From CAJQND01 sp051010055 (GTDB lineage: Bacteria; Pseudomonadota; Alphaproteobacteria; Rhizobiales; CAJQND01): DNA of 9,262 nucleotides. The position numbers were made by a program, and so were the translations under genes. A model generated the notes under the pieces. The model worked only from the letters and a program-made list of their open reading frames with translations. It was not told the origin of the DNA and made no database searches. Positions 1-5,366 of the stretch are shown one piece after another (the stretch's first letter is position 1; every line of letters begins with the position of its first letter). The DNA lies in assembly GCA_051010055.1 (NCBI GenBank), contig JBPCVY010000256.1:1-9262 (forward strand). The letters are read 5' to 3'.

Positions 1-519
1 GATGGCCCGGAAGGCGTGATTTGCAGCGCTTGGATACCCATCACTGACGATGCCATCAAGAACGTAAAGAACGTCATTTTTGGAGATTTGCCTGACGTCT
101 CTCTTGCCCCACTTCTGCACGAAGTCACGCTTTAGCAGCCGCTCAGTATCTTTCCAGCTTCTATTCTTTCGTCTGGCGTACTTTTGGATAAACTCTTCCA
201 CGAAACCATCAAACTGCTGGATACGCGACGTCTGGCTGAGCTTGCGCTTGTCATCGGCTGGATCATTGCCCAATGCAACCTCGCGAAGCGCTGCATTTGC
301 TTGTTTTCGGGCGTCAGAAAGGCTTAGCGCTGGGTAGCGCCCAATCGTGAAGCGTCTCGGTCGACCGTTCATCCGATAAAGTAAGACAAATGACTTTGTG
401 CCCTGCGGACTGACACGCACACCAAAGCCTGGAATTTTGTTGTCCCAGACTTCAAACTGAGTTTTGGGATTAGGCGTCAATTTTCTGACTTTGACATCTG
501 TGAGTTGTTGAACGCTCAT
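1..519 (-). CDS. Tyrosine-type integrase, N-terminal part (cut by window edge)
   Basis: Site-specific recombinase that would integrate and excise the island at the adjacent tRNA. The visible 173 residues start MSVQQLTDVKVRKLTP. Residues about 3-88 are an arm-type DNA-binding domain of the DUF4102 kind, with the hallmarks 'WDNKIPGFGVRVSPQGTKSF', 'YRMNGRPRRFTIGRYPALSL' and 'ARKQANAAL'. Residues about 102-173 look like the SAM-like core-binding domain ('FVEEFIQKYARRKNRSWKD'). The catalytic domain with the Arg/His/Tyr residues lies beyond base 1. ATG at 519 was chosen because the arm domain begins at once and a GGAG stands about 11 bases upstream; the nearby ATG at 526 is in another frame. The frame stays open to the window edge. 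Family and role are confident; the specific integrase subfamily is not resolvable here. Confidence 0.9.
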   Translation of the reverse strand, partial: MSVQQLTDVKVRKLTPNPKTQFEVWDNKIPGFGVRVSPQGTKSFVLLYRMNGRPRRFTIGRYPALSLSDARKQANAALREVALGNDPADDKRKLSQTSRIQQFDGFVEEFIQKYARRKNRSWKDTERLLKRDFVQKWGKRDVRQISKNDVLYVLDGIVSDGYPSAANHAFRAI

Positions 520-535
520 CCACCATTCTCCCAAT

Positions 536-554
536 TAGGTAGCGTATAGGTAGC
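536..554 (+). repeat. Two TAGGTAGC direct repeats in the integrase leader
   Basis: The 8-bp word TAGGTAGC occurs at 536-543 and again at 547-554, exactly 11 bp apart, so both copies face the same side of the helix. They sit between the candidate integrase promoter and the integrase start. This is the layout of a short operator or an excisionase/arm-type site, but no protein can be named. Confidence 0.4.
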
Positions 555-582
555 AAAACCACGTGTGTTTCCATGACTCGCT

Positions 583-611
583 ATGATTCAGTATGTGTAG
601 GTTTTGTTCAA
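583..611 (-). promoter_or_regulatory. Candidate integrase promoter
   Basis: On the minus strand TTGAAC (611-606) is followed 17 bases later by AATCAT (588-583), a reasonable sigma70-type pair. It would place the transcript start near 576 and give a leader of about 57 bases before the integrase ATG at 519. One copy of the AGTATG repeat overlaps the spacer, which would let the integrase or an excisionase affect its own promoter. Predicted by eye only. Confidence 0.38.
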
Positions 612-658
612 AAAAACAATGAATATCATATAATTAATATCAAGTATGGTTAAGTATG
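589..658 (+). repeat. AGTATG repeats next to the attachment site (possible arm-type sites)
   Basis: AAGTATG occurs at 642-648 and 652-658, exactly 10 bp apart, and the related CAGTATG occurs at 589-595, all on the same strand. They lie between the integrase gene and the tRNA-derived core in AT-rich DNA. Integrases with a DUF4102 arm-binding domain use short direct repeats beside the core as arm sites, so these are candidates. The words are short and chance recurrence is possible. Confidence 0.4.
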
Positions 659-675
659 TTTCAATTCACCCCATA

Positions 676-721
676 ATTCCTAATCTCGGGGTCGGAGGTT
701 CGAATCCTCCCGGGGTCACCA
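676..721 (+). other. attR-like core: 3' half of tRNA-Arg(CCT)
   Basis: The 46 bases read as anticodon loop TTCCTAA (677-683, anticodon CCT), 3' anticodon stem TCTCG (684-688), variable loop GGGTC, T-stem GGAGG, T-loop TTCGAAT, T-stem CCTCC, 3' acceptor CGGGGTC, discriminator A and CCA (719-721). The matching 5' half (acceptor GACCCCG, stem CGAGA) is absent upstream, so this is not a working tRNA gene but the duplicated target left at the distal end of an integrated element. Confidence 0.78.
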
Positions 722-738
722 CATCCAGTTGTCCGGTA

Positions 739-996
739 TTACGATTGGCCGGAAGGAACCTCTGGCTCAAGCTCTTGCCAGTTGTCACCAACCGCGCCGA
801 CGCATGAGATGCCGTCAGGGCGGGTGTAGATGATGGTCCAGGTGCCGCCGTCAGATACATAGACTTCCACCATTTTGCTGGCCGAAATCAAGCCGATCGC
901 CCGGCGTGATTCTTTGAACTTGTCGCCGAGTAGCTTCTGAACCTTGGCGTGTTCGGCGCAACGGGCAACTTGTGCCTGTGCAGGTGTGGGGGACAT
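739..996 (-). CDS. Small conserved-type secreted protein, expressed part after a broken signal peptide
   Basis: Function unknown. The 85 residues from the ATG at 996 contain a compact core: 'CAEHAKVQKLL', 'RRAIGL', 'VEVYVSDGGTWTIIYTRPDG' and 'SCVGAVGDNWQ'. From memory, this pattern (start-proximal Cys, Gly-Thr-Trp-Thr-Ile, Thr-x-Pro-x-Gly-x-Ser-Cys) occurs in short exported hypothetical proteins of alphaproteobacteria; the two Cys could form a disulfide. The natural start is probably an ATG at 1071, 25 codons upstream in the same frame, but an amber codon at 1053-1051 interrupts it (see the separate entry). If the gene is expressed from 996 it would lack most of its signal peptide and stay in the cytoplasm. 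No clear ribosome binding site precedes 996. It may be a pseudogene. It lies just right of the island scar and downstream of the 62-residue membrane protein gene on the same strand. Confidence 0.6.
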   Translation of the reverse strand: MSPTPAQAQVARCAEHAKVQKLLGDKFKESRRAIGLISASKMVEVYVSDGGTWTIIYTRPDGISCVGAVGDNWQELEPEVPSGQS

Positions 997-1071
997 GGCG
1001 CTGGTGCCGGCTAAAATCGAAAATGCCAGCGCTGCGGAAAAAATGGCGTTCTATGAAAATGTGGGGGTCAT
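994..1071 (-). other. Signal-peptide coding stretch with in-frame amber codon
   Basis: Reading leftward, GAGG lies 5 bases before an ATG at 1071. The frame reads MTPTFS, then TAG (1053-1051), then NAIFSAALAFSILAGTSA and on into the ATG at 996 in the same frame. The part after the TAG is a typical hydrophobic signal-peptide core, and an AQA cleavage site follows a few residues into the downstream ORF (after MSPTPAQA). The ribosome binding site, the start and the hydrophobic core are all in place; only codon 7 is wrong. This points to a recent nonsense mutation, a sequencing error or amber readthrough. Confidence 0.7.
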
Positions 1072-1122
1072 ATCAACCTCTATTGAAATGGCAGCCGAAA
1101 ACCGGCGGCCTTCATCTGCTTC

Positions 1123-1311
1123 TTACAATCCCATTGCGCGGATAAGCAGGAACATGGTCATCGAGAGCGTTGCGATAAAGGCAGTATAGATTGCGGCGAA
1201 CTCCCAGCCATTTCCATAACTGATTTTTTCGGTGGCTTCGTTGTTATCGTCTGCTGCTGAGTCTATCTGCAGCTCTTTTTTGTAAAGTGGTTGGAAAATC
1301 ATTATTTCCAT
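1123..1311 (-). CDS. Small single-span membrane protein, function unknown
   Basis: Not recognised. The predicted 62-residue product has a charged N-terminal half (residues 10-32, many Lys, Asp and Glu) followed by one long hydrophobic segment at about residues 37-60 ('FAAIYTAFIATLSMTMFLLI') ending in RAMGL, as expected for a tail-anchored or single-pass inner-membrane protein. ATG at 1311 has only a weak GGA about 9 bases upstream. An in-frame ATG at 1302 has GGAA 4 bases upstream and is an equal alternative. The gene is divergent from the first araC gene across 135 bp holding a 12-bp direct repeat, so an AraC-type regulator could control it. The leftward secreted-protein gene starts about 50 bp downstream, so the two may form an operon. 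Short length keeps confidence moderate. Confidence 0.45.
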   Translation of the reverse strand: MEIMIFQPLYKKELQIDSAADDNNEATEKISYGNGWEFAAIYTAFIATLSMTMFLLIRAMGL

Positions 1312-1335
1312 AAAAAATCATCCGTCGAATTATGA

Positions 1336-1387
1336 TTGAATTTTTGAATTTTACTGCCGATCGGCGAAAAAACTTTTGAATTTTTGA
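1336..1387 (+). promoter_or_regulatory. 12-bp direct repeats in the divergent araC control region
   Basis: TTGAATTTTTGA occurs exactly at 1336-1347 and 1376-1387, 40 bp apart, about four helical turns. The pair lies in the 135-bp gap between the leftward membrane-protein gene (start 1311) and the rightward araC gene (start 1447). The second copy overlaps a weak promoter-like pair for the araC gene (TTGAAT at 1376, TAAATA at 1398). AraC-family proteins usually bind directly repeated half-sites next to their own promoter, so this is a candidate operator. AT-richness raises the chance of coincidence. Confidence 0.42.
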
Positions 1388-1446
1388 CAAAATTTTCTAA
1401 ATAACTGACAAGGAATGGGTGTCTTTTCTTAATTTCGGGAAAATGG

Positions 1447-2462
1447 ATGCGCAACAAACCTGGGATAATGCCTGAGCTAACCCGTTTCGCGTACAACTAC
1501 GTGAAAGAGCATGGCGGGGACGCAGACAAGGTGCTTGCGGAATCCGGCGGCACTCTGGAGGAGCTTAATCAGGGCGAGCACTACATCCCTTTTCAGGTGT
1601 ATTTGGAATATTTTGAAAGAGCGGCGATTGAGCTGAATGAGCCCAACTTGGGGCTGAAGCTGTCTGAAGAAGTGGATATCCCTCTCATCGGGCCGATTGG
1701 CTATGCGGGAATGGCGTCGCGCACATTGTGCGATTCAATCAAGGTGTGGATGCGCTTTGAGAAGCTGCTGCTTGATGGCTGCAGGTTCGAGATGGTCGAG
1801 GAAGGCGATATTGTCCACATAATGCAAATCGAAGCGCGCCCGTCTCATCAAAGATACCGCCAGAGGCGGGAGTTCGTTGAATCATTGTATCTCCAGTTCT
1901 ACCGCCAGCAAACCGGTGTTCATATCGTGCCAAGAGTTGTCAGGTTCGCTCATTCATTCAATGGAGATATCTCAGAACATGAGCGGATTTTTGGCTGTGA
2001 GGTTTTGTTCGATCAACCAGTTATAGAGACGGTTCTGGACTGGGAGTTGCTGGATCTTCCCATCAAGTCGGCTGACGAGAATTTGTTGAAAGTGCTGTGG
2101 GACAATTGTGAAACAGTCCTGGCAGAACACCGCAACACAAGCCCGGACATTGTTGCCAAGACGGAAAGGCTGGTTGTTGAGTTGCTGCCGAAAGGCAGTG
2201 CAAAGGCGAAAGTGGTAGCGTCCGAACTGGCAATGAGCGAGCGCACCCTTGCCGCAGGCTGGCGAAAGATGGTGCTTCGTTCAACGAAATTCTCGATGAT
2301 CTTCGCAAAGACCTTGCGTTGCGTTACATCAGCCAAGAAGAATTGCAGCTCATCGATGTGGCATTTCTGCTTGGCTATGCAAACCAGTCAGCCTTCACCA
2401 ACGCGTTCAAGCGCTGGACTGGAAAAACCCCGCGCCAAGCCAGGATATCTGCGCTGAAGTGA
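1447..2462 (+). pseudogene. AraC-family regulator, frameshifted in the DNA-binding domain
   Basis: Residues about 15-195 form the arabinose-binding-type ligand domain ('YVKEHGGDADKVLAESG', 'GVHIVPRVVRFAHS', 'ERIFGCEVLFDQ'), followed by the linker and first helices of the C-terminal helix-turn-helix domain ('AKVVASELAMSERTLA'). At about 2252 one base is missing: the expected 'GCC CGC AGG CTG' reads 'GC CGC AGG CTG'. In the original frame translation goes into a nonsense tail ending at 2457. In the shifted frame from 2253 to the stop at 2460-2462 it reads RRLAKDGASFNEILDDLRKD and on through 'DVAFLLGYANQSAFTNAFKRW' and 'TGKTPRQARISALK', a perfect AraC C-terminus. The deletion is in a C run, so mutation and sequencing error are both possible. 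ATG at 1447 is supported by GGGA six bases upstream; ATG at 1468 is a less likely alternative. The next gene is its paralogue. Confidence 0.88.
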
Positions 2463-2574
2463 GTTGGAAATCACATGTAAGAGTTTTTCCGGTTTTGGAT
2501 GCCGATGCATAACTGGGACGGTCTGGAAGAGCGCCCGCCCTCTTTTCATTTTCTCGCAGATGGACAAGAATTAA

Positions 2575-2591
2575 ATGAACACACTGTTCAT
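2575..2591 (+). promoter_or_regulatory. 17-bp palindromic operator candidate before the second araC
   Basis: ATGAACA at 2575-2581, three bases (CAC), then TGTTCAT at 2585-2591 form a perfect 7-3-7 inverted repeat, 25 bp before the araC start at 2617. A -10-like GATAAT (2594-2599) lies just downstream and a weak TTAAAT (2571-2576) 17 bases before it, so a bound protein would cover the promoter. A dyad suggests a dimeric repressor; the bound protein cannot be identified. Confidence 0.42.
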
Positions 2592-2616
2592 ATGATAATT
2601 CTCTTGGCTGGGACGA

Positions 2617-3660
2617 ATGGCGAAAGAGCCTTGGATAGAACCTTCTGTAACTAAGTTCGTTCATGACTATGTAAAAAAGCATGGCGGCGATGCGGACAAA
2701 GCCATCGCCCAAGCCGGATTGACCCTTGATGAGATAAGCGATGGGGAAGGACTCATTCCTTATGTTTCCTATGCGCGGGTTTTTGAACTCGCTGCTGAAG
2801 AACTTGATGAGCCTAACTTCGGCTTCCACATTGGCTTAAGTGTTGAGCAAAGTGTTTTTGGCGCCATAAGTTTTTTGATGATGTCCTCGCACACTTTGCG
2901 AACTGTTTTGAAGAATTGGTCGCGATTCGAGAACGCACATAACGATGCTTATAAGGTTGAATTTGTTGAGGAAGATGATGTCGCCAGAATAAGGCATCAC
3001 GCGGCACGGCCATCATTTGATGCATTCCGTCATGAGGCAGAGTTTTCAGATGCTGCGTTGATACGGATGCTCCGTTCGATTACCGGAGTTCACATTGTGC
3101 CGGTCGAAATGCGCTTTACTCATGCAAATACCGGCAATCCGGCGGAGCTTGAGGAGTTTTTTTTTCGGCTGCCCCGTTTGTACGACCAAAAGATACCAGA
3201 GACGGTGATTGATGCCAAATTGCTCGATCTCAAGGTGAAATCCGCAGATGAGGGATTGGCCGACATATTGGCTACCCACTGCGAGCACACGTTGCGGGAG
3301 CGTTCACGAAAGAGCCCTGATATCGTCACCCAAGTGGAAAGGCATGTGGTAAGGCTTTTGTCGAGCGGCGATGCCAAGGCTTCTGTCGTTGCGGCGGAAC
3401 TTGCTTTAAGCGAACGGACGCTGGCGCGCCGGCTTGCGGATGCAGGCACCTCGTTCAATGGTATTCTTGATGGACTACGCAAGGATATCGCCATGCGCTA
3501 TTTGAACCAGCCGGATCTGGATCTCATTGAGGTTGCGTTCTTGCTTGGCTATGGCAACCAGTCTGCTTTTACAAATGCTGTCAAGCGCTGGACGGGCACA
3601 ACGCCCAAGCAGCTGCGGCTTGCATATGTCAGGAAAACAATGGCTGGAAGTAATGGCTAG
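2617..3660 (+). CDS. AraC-family transcriptional regulator, full length
   Basis: Predicted cytoplasmic DNA-binding activator or repressor of 347 residues, the usual size for the arabinose-binding-domain AraC type. Residues about 15-200 are the ligand-binding domain. Residues about 250-335 hold the two helix-turn-helix units: 'ASVVAAELALSERTLARRLA' (about 255-274) and 'VAFLLGYGNQSAFTNAVKRW' (about 306-325), ending in TGTTPKQLR. It is a tandem paralogue of the frameshifted gene upstream, sharing 'YVKxHGGDADK', 'GVHIVP', 'IKSADE/VKSADE' and 'SERTLA'. Residues 184-187 read RLPR where the paralogue and family have GC(E/P)V; two compensating one-base indels around a nine-T run explain this (see findings). 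ATG at 2617 has a close GGGA (2610-2613). Its stop overlaps the stop of the leftward ccdA by sharing CTAG. The target genes and inducer are unknown; with its sister degraded it may be the only working copy. Confidence 0.9.
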   Translation: MAKEPWIEPSVTKFVHDYVKKHGGDADKAIAQAGLTLDEISDGEGLIPYVSYARVFELAAEELDEPNFGFHIGLSVEQSVFGAISFLMMSSHTLRTVLKNWSRFENAHNDAYKVEFVEEDDVARIRHHAARPSFDAFRHEAEFSDAALIRMLRSITGVHIVPVEMRFTHANTGNPAELEEFFFRLPRLYDQKIPETVIDAKLLDLKVKSADEGLADILATHCEHTLRERSRKSPDIVTQVERHVVRLLSSGDAKASVVAAELALSERTLARRLADAGTSFNGILDGLRKDIAMRYLNQPDLDLIEVAFLLGYGNQSAFTNAVKRWTGTTPKQLRLAYVRKTMAGSNG

Positions 3661-4394
3661 CCAAGCTCCGCCAGCGCTGGAAATGTTTCCAGCAGCCAAT
3701 AGGCCATGTTGGAGAACGAACCGGTGATGAACATGACACCGGTTACCACAAGTAGGCCGCCCATCGTCTTTTCAACTGTGCCTAAGTGCTTCCGGAACCG
3801 TTGCATGCAGGAGAGGAACGGGCGAACCGCGAGTCCTGCCAGGAGAAACGGTATCCCAAGGCCAATTGAATAAGCAGCAAGAAGCAGCGCGCCTTCTGCG
3901 ACCGATTCCTTTGCTGCGGCAATGGCAAAAATAGAGGCAAGCACCGGGCCAATACATGGCGTCCAGCCAAATGCGAAGGCCAGCCCCATTAGATAGGCGC
4001 CGACAATGCCGACAGAGGGGGTGGTGGTCTGATAGCGTACTTCCCGATTCAGCAGCGGAATGCGGAACAGGCCCAGGAAGTGCAGCCCCATAATGATAAT
4101 CATGATGCCGGCAACCCAGCCCAGAACGTCTAGGTGGGAACGCAAGACCTGGCCAATGACAGATGCTGCCGCGCCCAGGGCGACAAAAACCGTCGAAAAG
4201 CCAAGGACGAACGCAAAAGATGAAATGGCGACGCGTTGCGCCATGCCGGGTTCCAATTTGTCGGAAGAAGAAAGCTCCTCCAGCGATGTGCCCGCCAGAT
4301 AACACAAATAGGGCGGCACGAGCGGCAATACGCAGGGCGAAAGAAAGCTCAAGAGCCCTGCGCCAACCGCTGCTGGATAGGTGACATCTGCCAT
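3657..4394 (-). CDS. ccdA: CcdA-type cytochrome c biogenesis / thiol-redox membrane protein
   Basis: Inner-membrane protein that in this family carries electrons from cytoplasmic thioredoxin to periplasmic thiol-disulfide partners, as needed for haem attachment to cytochrome c. The 245-residue product matches the short CcdA form, the transmembrane part of DsbD alone, with about six hydrophobic spans. The redox pair is visible: C21 in 'SFLSPCVLPLVPPYL' and C147 in 'FGWTPCIGPVLA', each beside prolines as in the family; C31 and C196 are extra. The N-terminus goes directly into the first span, supporting ATG at 4394, although the ribosome binding site is weak. No thioredoxin-like partner or ccm gene is in the window, so the partner must be elsewhere. 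The stop (TAG at 3659-3657) lies inside the CTAG shared with the convergent araC stop. Confidence 0.92.
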   Translation of the reverse strand: MADVTYPAAVGAGLLSFLSPCVLPLVPPYLCYLAGTSLEELSSSDKLEPGMAQRVAISSFAFVLGFSTVFVALGAAASVIGQVLRSHLDVLGWVAGIMIIIMGLHFLGLFRIPLLNREVRYQTTTPSVGIVGAYLMGLAFAFGWTPCIGPVLASIFAIAAAKESVAEGALLLAAYSIGLGIPFLLAGLAVRPFLSCMQRFRKHLGTVEKTMGGLLVVTGVMFITGSFSNMAYWLLETFPALAELG

Positions 4395-4527
4395 TTTACT
4401 TTGCTAGCCGTCTTTAATTTTCGCGTGCGCGGGAATAGACCAGAAAACAGTTCACTATGCAGTCAAAAATGCGTCAGACCCCCTGCGTCACATTCCCACC
4501 CGGTAAGAAATTGTAGGAGAAATAGAT

Positions 4528-4557
4528 TTGACACTGAAATTAGGTGGAAAGTAGAGA
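4528..4557 (+). promoter_or_regulatory. Candidate promoter of the pentapeptide-repeat gene
   Basis: A perfect TTGACA at 4528-4533 is followed after 18 bases by TAGAGA (4552-4557), a poor -10. The predicted transcript would start near 4563 and carry a leader of about 65 bases containing a 14-bp palindrome. Only the -35 element is convincing. Confidence 0.35.
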
Positions 4558-4574
4558 GAAAGTAAGTTTAGATA

Positions 4575-4608
4575 GTGCTTCTTGTGCAGTATTATTAATA
4601 ATAAGCAC
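4575..4608 (+). repeat. AT palindrome and hairpin in the pentapeptide gene leader
   Basis: TATTATTAATAATA at 4590-4603 is a perfect 14-bp palindrome. GTGCTT (4575-4580) and AAGCAC (4603-4608) could also close a 6-bp stem around it. Together they sit 22-55 bases before the likely start at 4630. As DNA the palindrome could be an operator for a dimeric regulator; as RNA the flanking stem could affect translation. Confidence 0.4.
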
Positions 4609-4629
4609 CATCTATACAGGCTTGGCTTA

Positions 4630-5337
4630 ATGACTGCTTCAAAAAACATCGCAACAAAAGCTTTTGCCCCGGCTATTTTAACTGCTTTGCTTTGTGTTGC
4701 CGCGCAGGCCGATTGTGGCGACAGCCCGGGCAAGGGCGTGGACTGGACGAACTGCAACAAGTCGAAAAAGATCCTTAGCGGAAGCAATCTGCAAGATGCC
4801 AAGTTCGCCAATGCCAACCTTACGTCAACGGATTTACGTGAGGCGAACCTGACTGGGGCTAATTTTGAGCGAGCCACCATTGTCCGGGCAAGTTTCAGCA
4901 AGGCTATTTTGGTGAAGGCCAACTTGAGCGGAAGCAATGGCGCCAGGGCACGGTTCAAGGGTACCGACCTGACCGGTGTAACGATGGTTAAGGCGGAAGC
5001 CGGGCGGGCGAACTTTACCGACGCCAATTTGGAAGGCGCGGACCTTAGTAAATCCGATTTGCCACGGGCGGTTTTCTCAGGGGCCAAAATGTCTGGTGTG
5101 AACCTGAAGTTTGCCAATATTGCACGGGCAGATTTTCGTGGCGCAGAAGTTTCCGGCGTTGACTTCACCGGCACCTATACTCTTAGGGCCCGGTTTGAAG
5201 GTGCTGATCTTTCCAGTTCCAAGGGGCTTACCCAGTTACAGCTTGATGCTGCTTGCGGCAACGACCAGACCAAACTGCCATCCGGCGTTTCGGTACCCGT
5301 CAGCTGGCCCTGTGCTGGTACAGAGGAAACGGAATAA
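4630..5337 (+). CDS. Secreted pentapeptide-repeat protein with a regular 20-residue coil
   Basis: The 235-residue product begins with a signal peptide: basic residues, hydrophobic 'PAILTALLCVAAQA', probable cleavage after A27. After a short Cys-containing segment (C29, C42), residues about 50-197 are pentapeptide repeats of the A(D/N)Lxx type, which fold as a four-sided right-handed beta-helix with 20 residues per turn. Arg-Ala-x-Phe recurs at residues 86, 106, 126, 146, 166 and 186, exactly one per turn, so Arg and Phe form straight columns. A C-terminal cap follows ('GLTQLQLDAACG' to 'SWPCAG', C209 and C228). ATG at 4630 was chosen because the signal peptide starts there; a TTG at 4582 in the same frame adds 16 residues with no role. 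Pentapeptide proteins have varied roles; the exported location argues against gyrase protection. Function unknown. It converges with the outer-membrane barrel gene, 29 bp apart. Confidence 0.88.
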   Translation: MTASKNIATKAFAPAILTALLCVAAQADCGDSPGKGVDWTNCNKSKKILSGSNLQDAKFANANLTSTDLREANLTGANFERATIVRASFSKAILVKANLSGSNGARARFKGTDLTGVTMVKAEAGRANFTDANLEGADLSKSDLPRAVFSGAKMSGVNLKFANIARADFRGAEVSGVDFTGTYTLRARFEGADLSSSKGLTQLQLDAACGNDQTKLPSGVSVPVSWPCAGTEETE

Positions 5338-5366
5338 GGCGCCTTTGCGTTTCAAATCCTAGGAAA

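Larger units (their letters stand above)
1..721. mobile_element. Right-hand end of a tRNA-Arg(CCT)-integrated genomic island
   Basis: A leftward tyrosine integrase gene, a roughly 155-bp AT-rich upstream region with short direct repeats, and a 3'-half tRNA copy ending at 721 form the usual end of an element that integrates into the 3' part of a tRNA gene. The tRNA piece points rightward and has no 5' half: the bases before 676 do not match any tRNA acceptor, D or 5' anticodon arm. The intact tRNA should therefore lie to the left, at the other end of the element, and bases right of 721 should be the original chromosome. Cargo genes and the left junction are outside the window, so element type (prophage, integrative conjugative element or island) is unknown. 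Confidence 0.72.

Noticed and set aside
80..337. Rightward 85-residue ORF
   Set aside because: Lies entirely antisense to the integrase coding region, with no recognisable motif.
645..721. Complete tRNA gene
   Set aside because: The 3' half is perfect but bases 645-675 form no acceptor, D-arm or 5' anticodon stem, so it is a partial copy.
666..860. Leftward 64-residue ORF containing 'PGGFEPPTPRLG'
   Set aside because: That peptide is the well-known antisense translation of a tRNA T-arm and 3' end; the ORF runs over the attR scar and overlaps the real leftward secreted-protein gene in another frame.
2407..2829. Leftward 140-residue ORF across the araC gap
   Set aside because: Overlaps both araC genes antisense; no domain, and the intergenic part holds the operator dyad and ribosome binding site of the second araC.
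4582..4629. TTG start extending the pentapeptide protein by 16 residues
   Set aside because: It would put a polar, His/Asn-rich segment in front of a good signal peptide and runs through the palindromic leader; ATG at 4630 fits better.
5336..5363. Bidirectional terminator between the convergent pentapeptide and barrel genes
   Set aside because: AAGGCGCCTT (5336-5345) and CCTAGG (5358-5363) are perfect palindromes but have no loop and no proper T-run; termination there cannot be supported.
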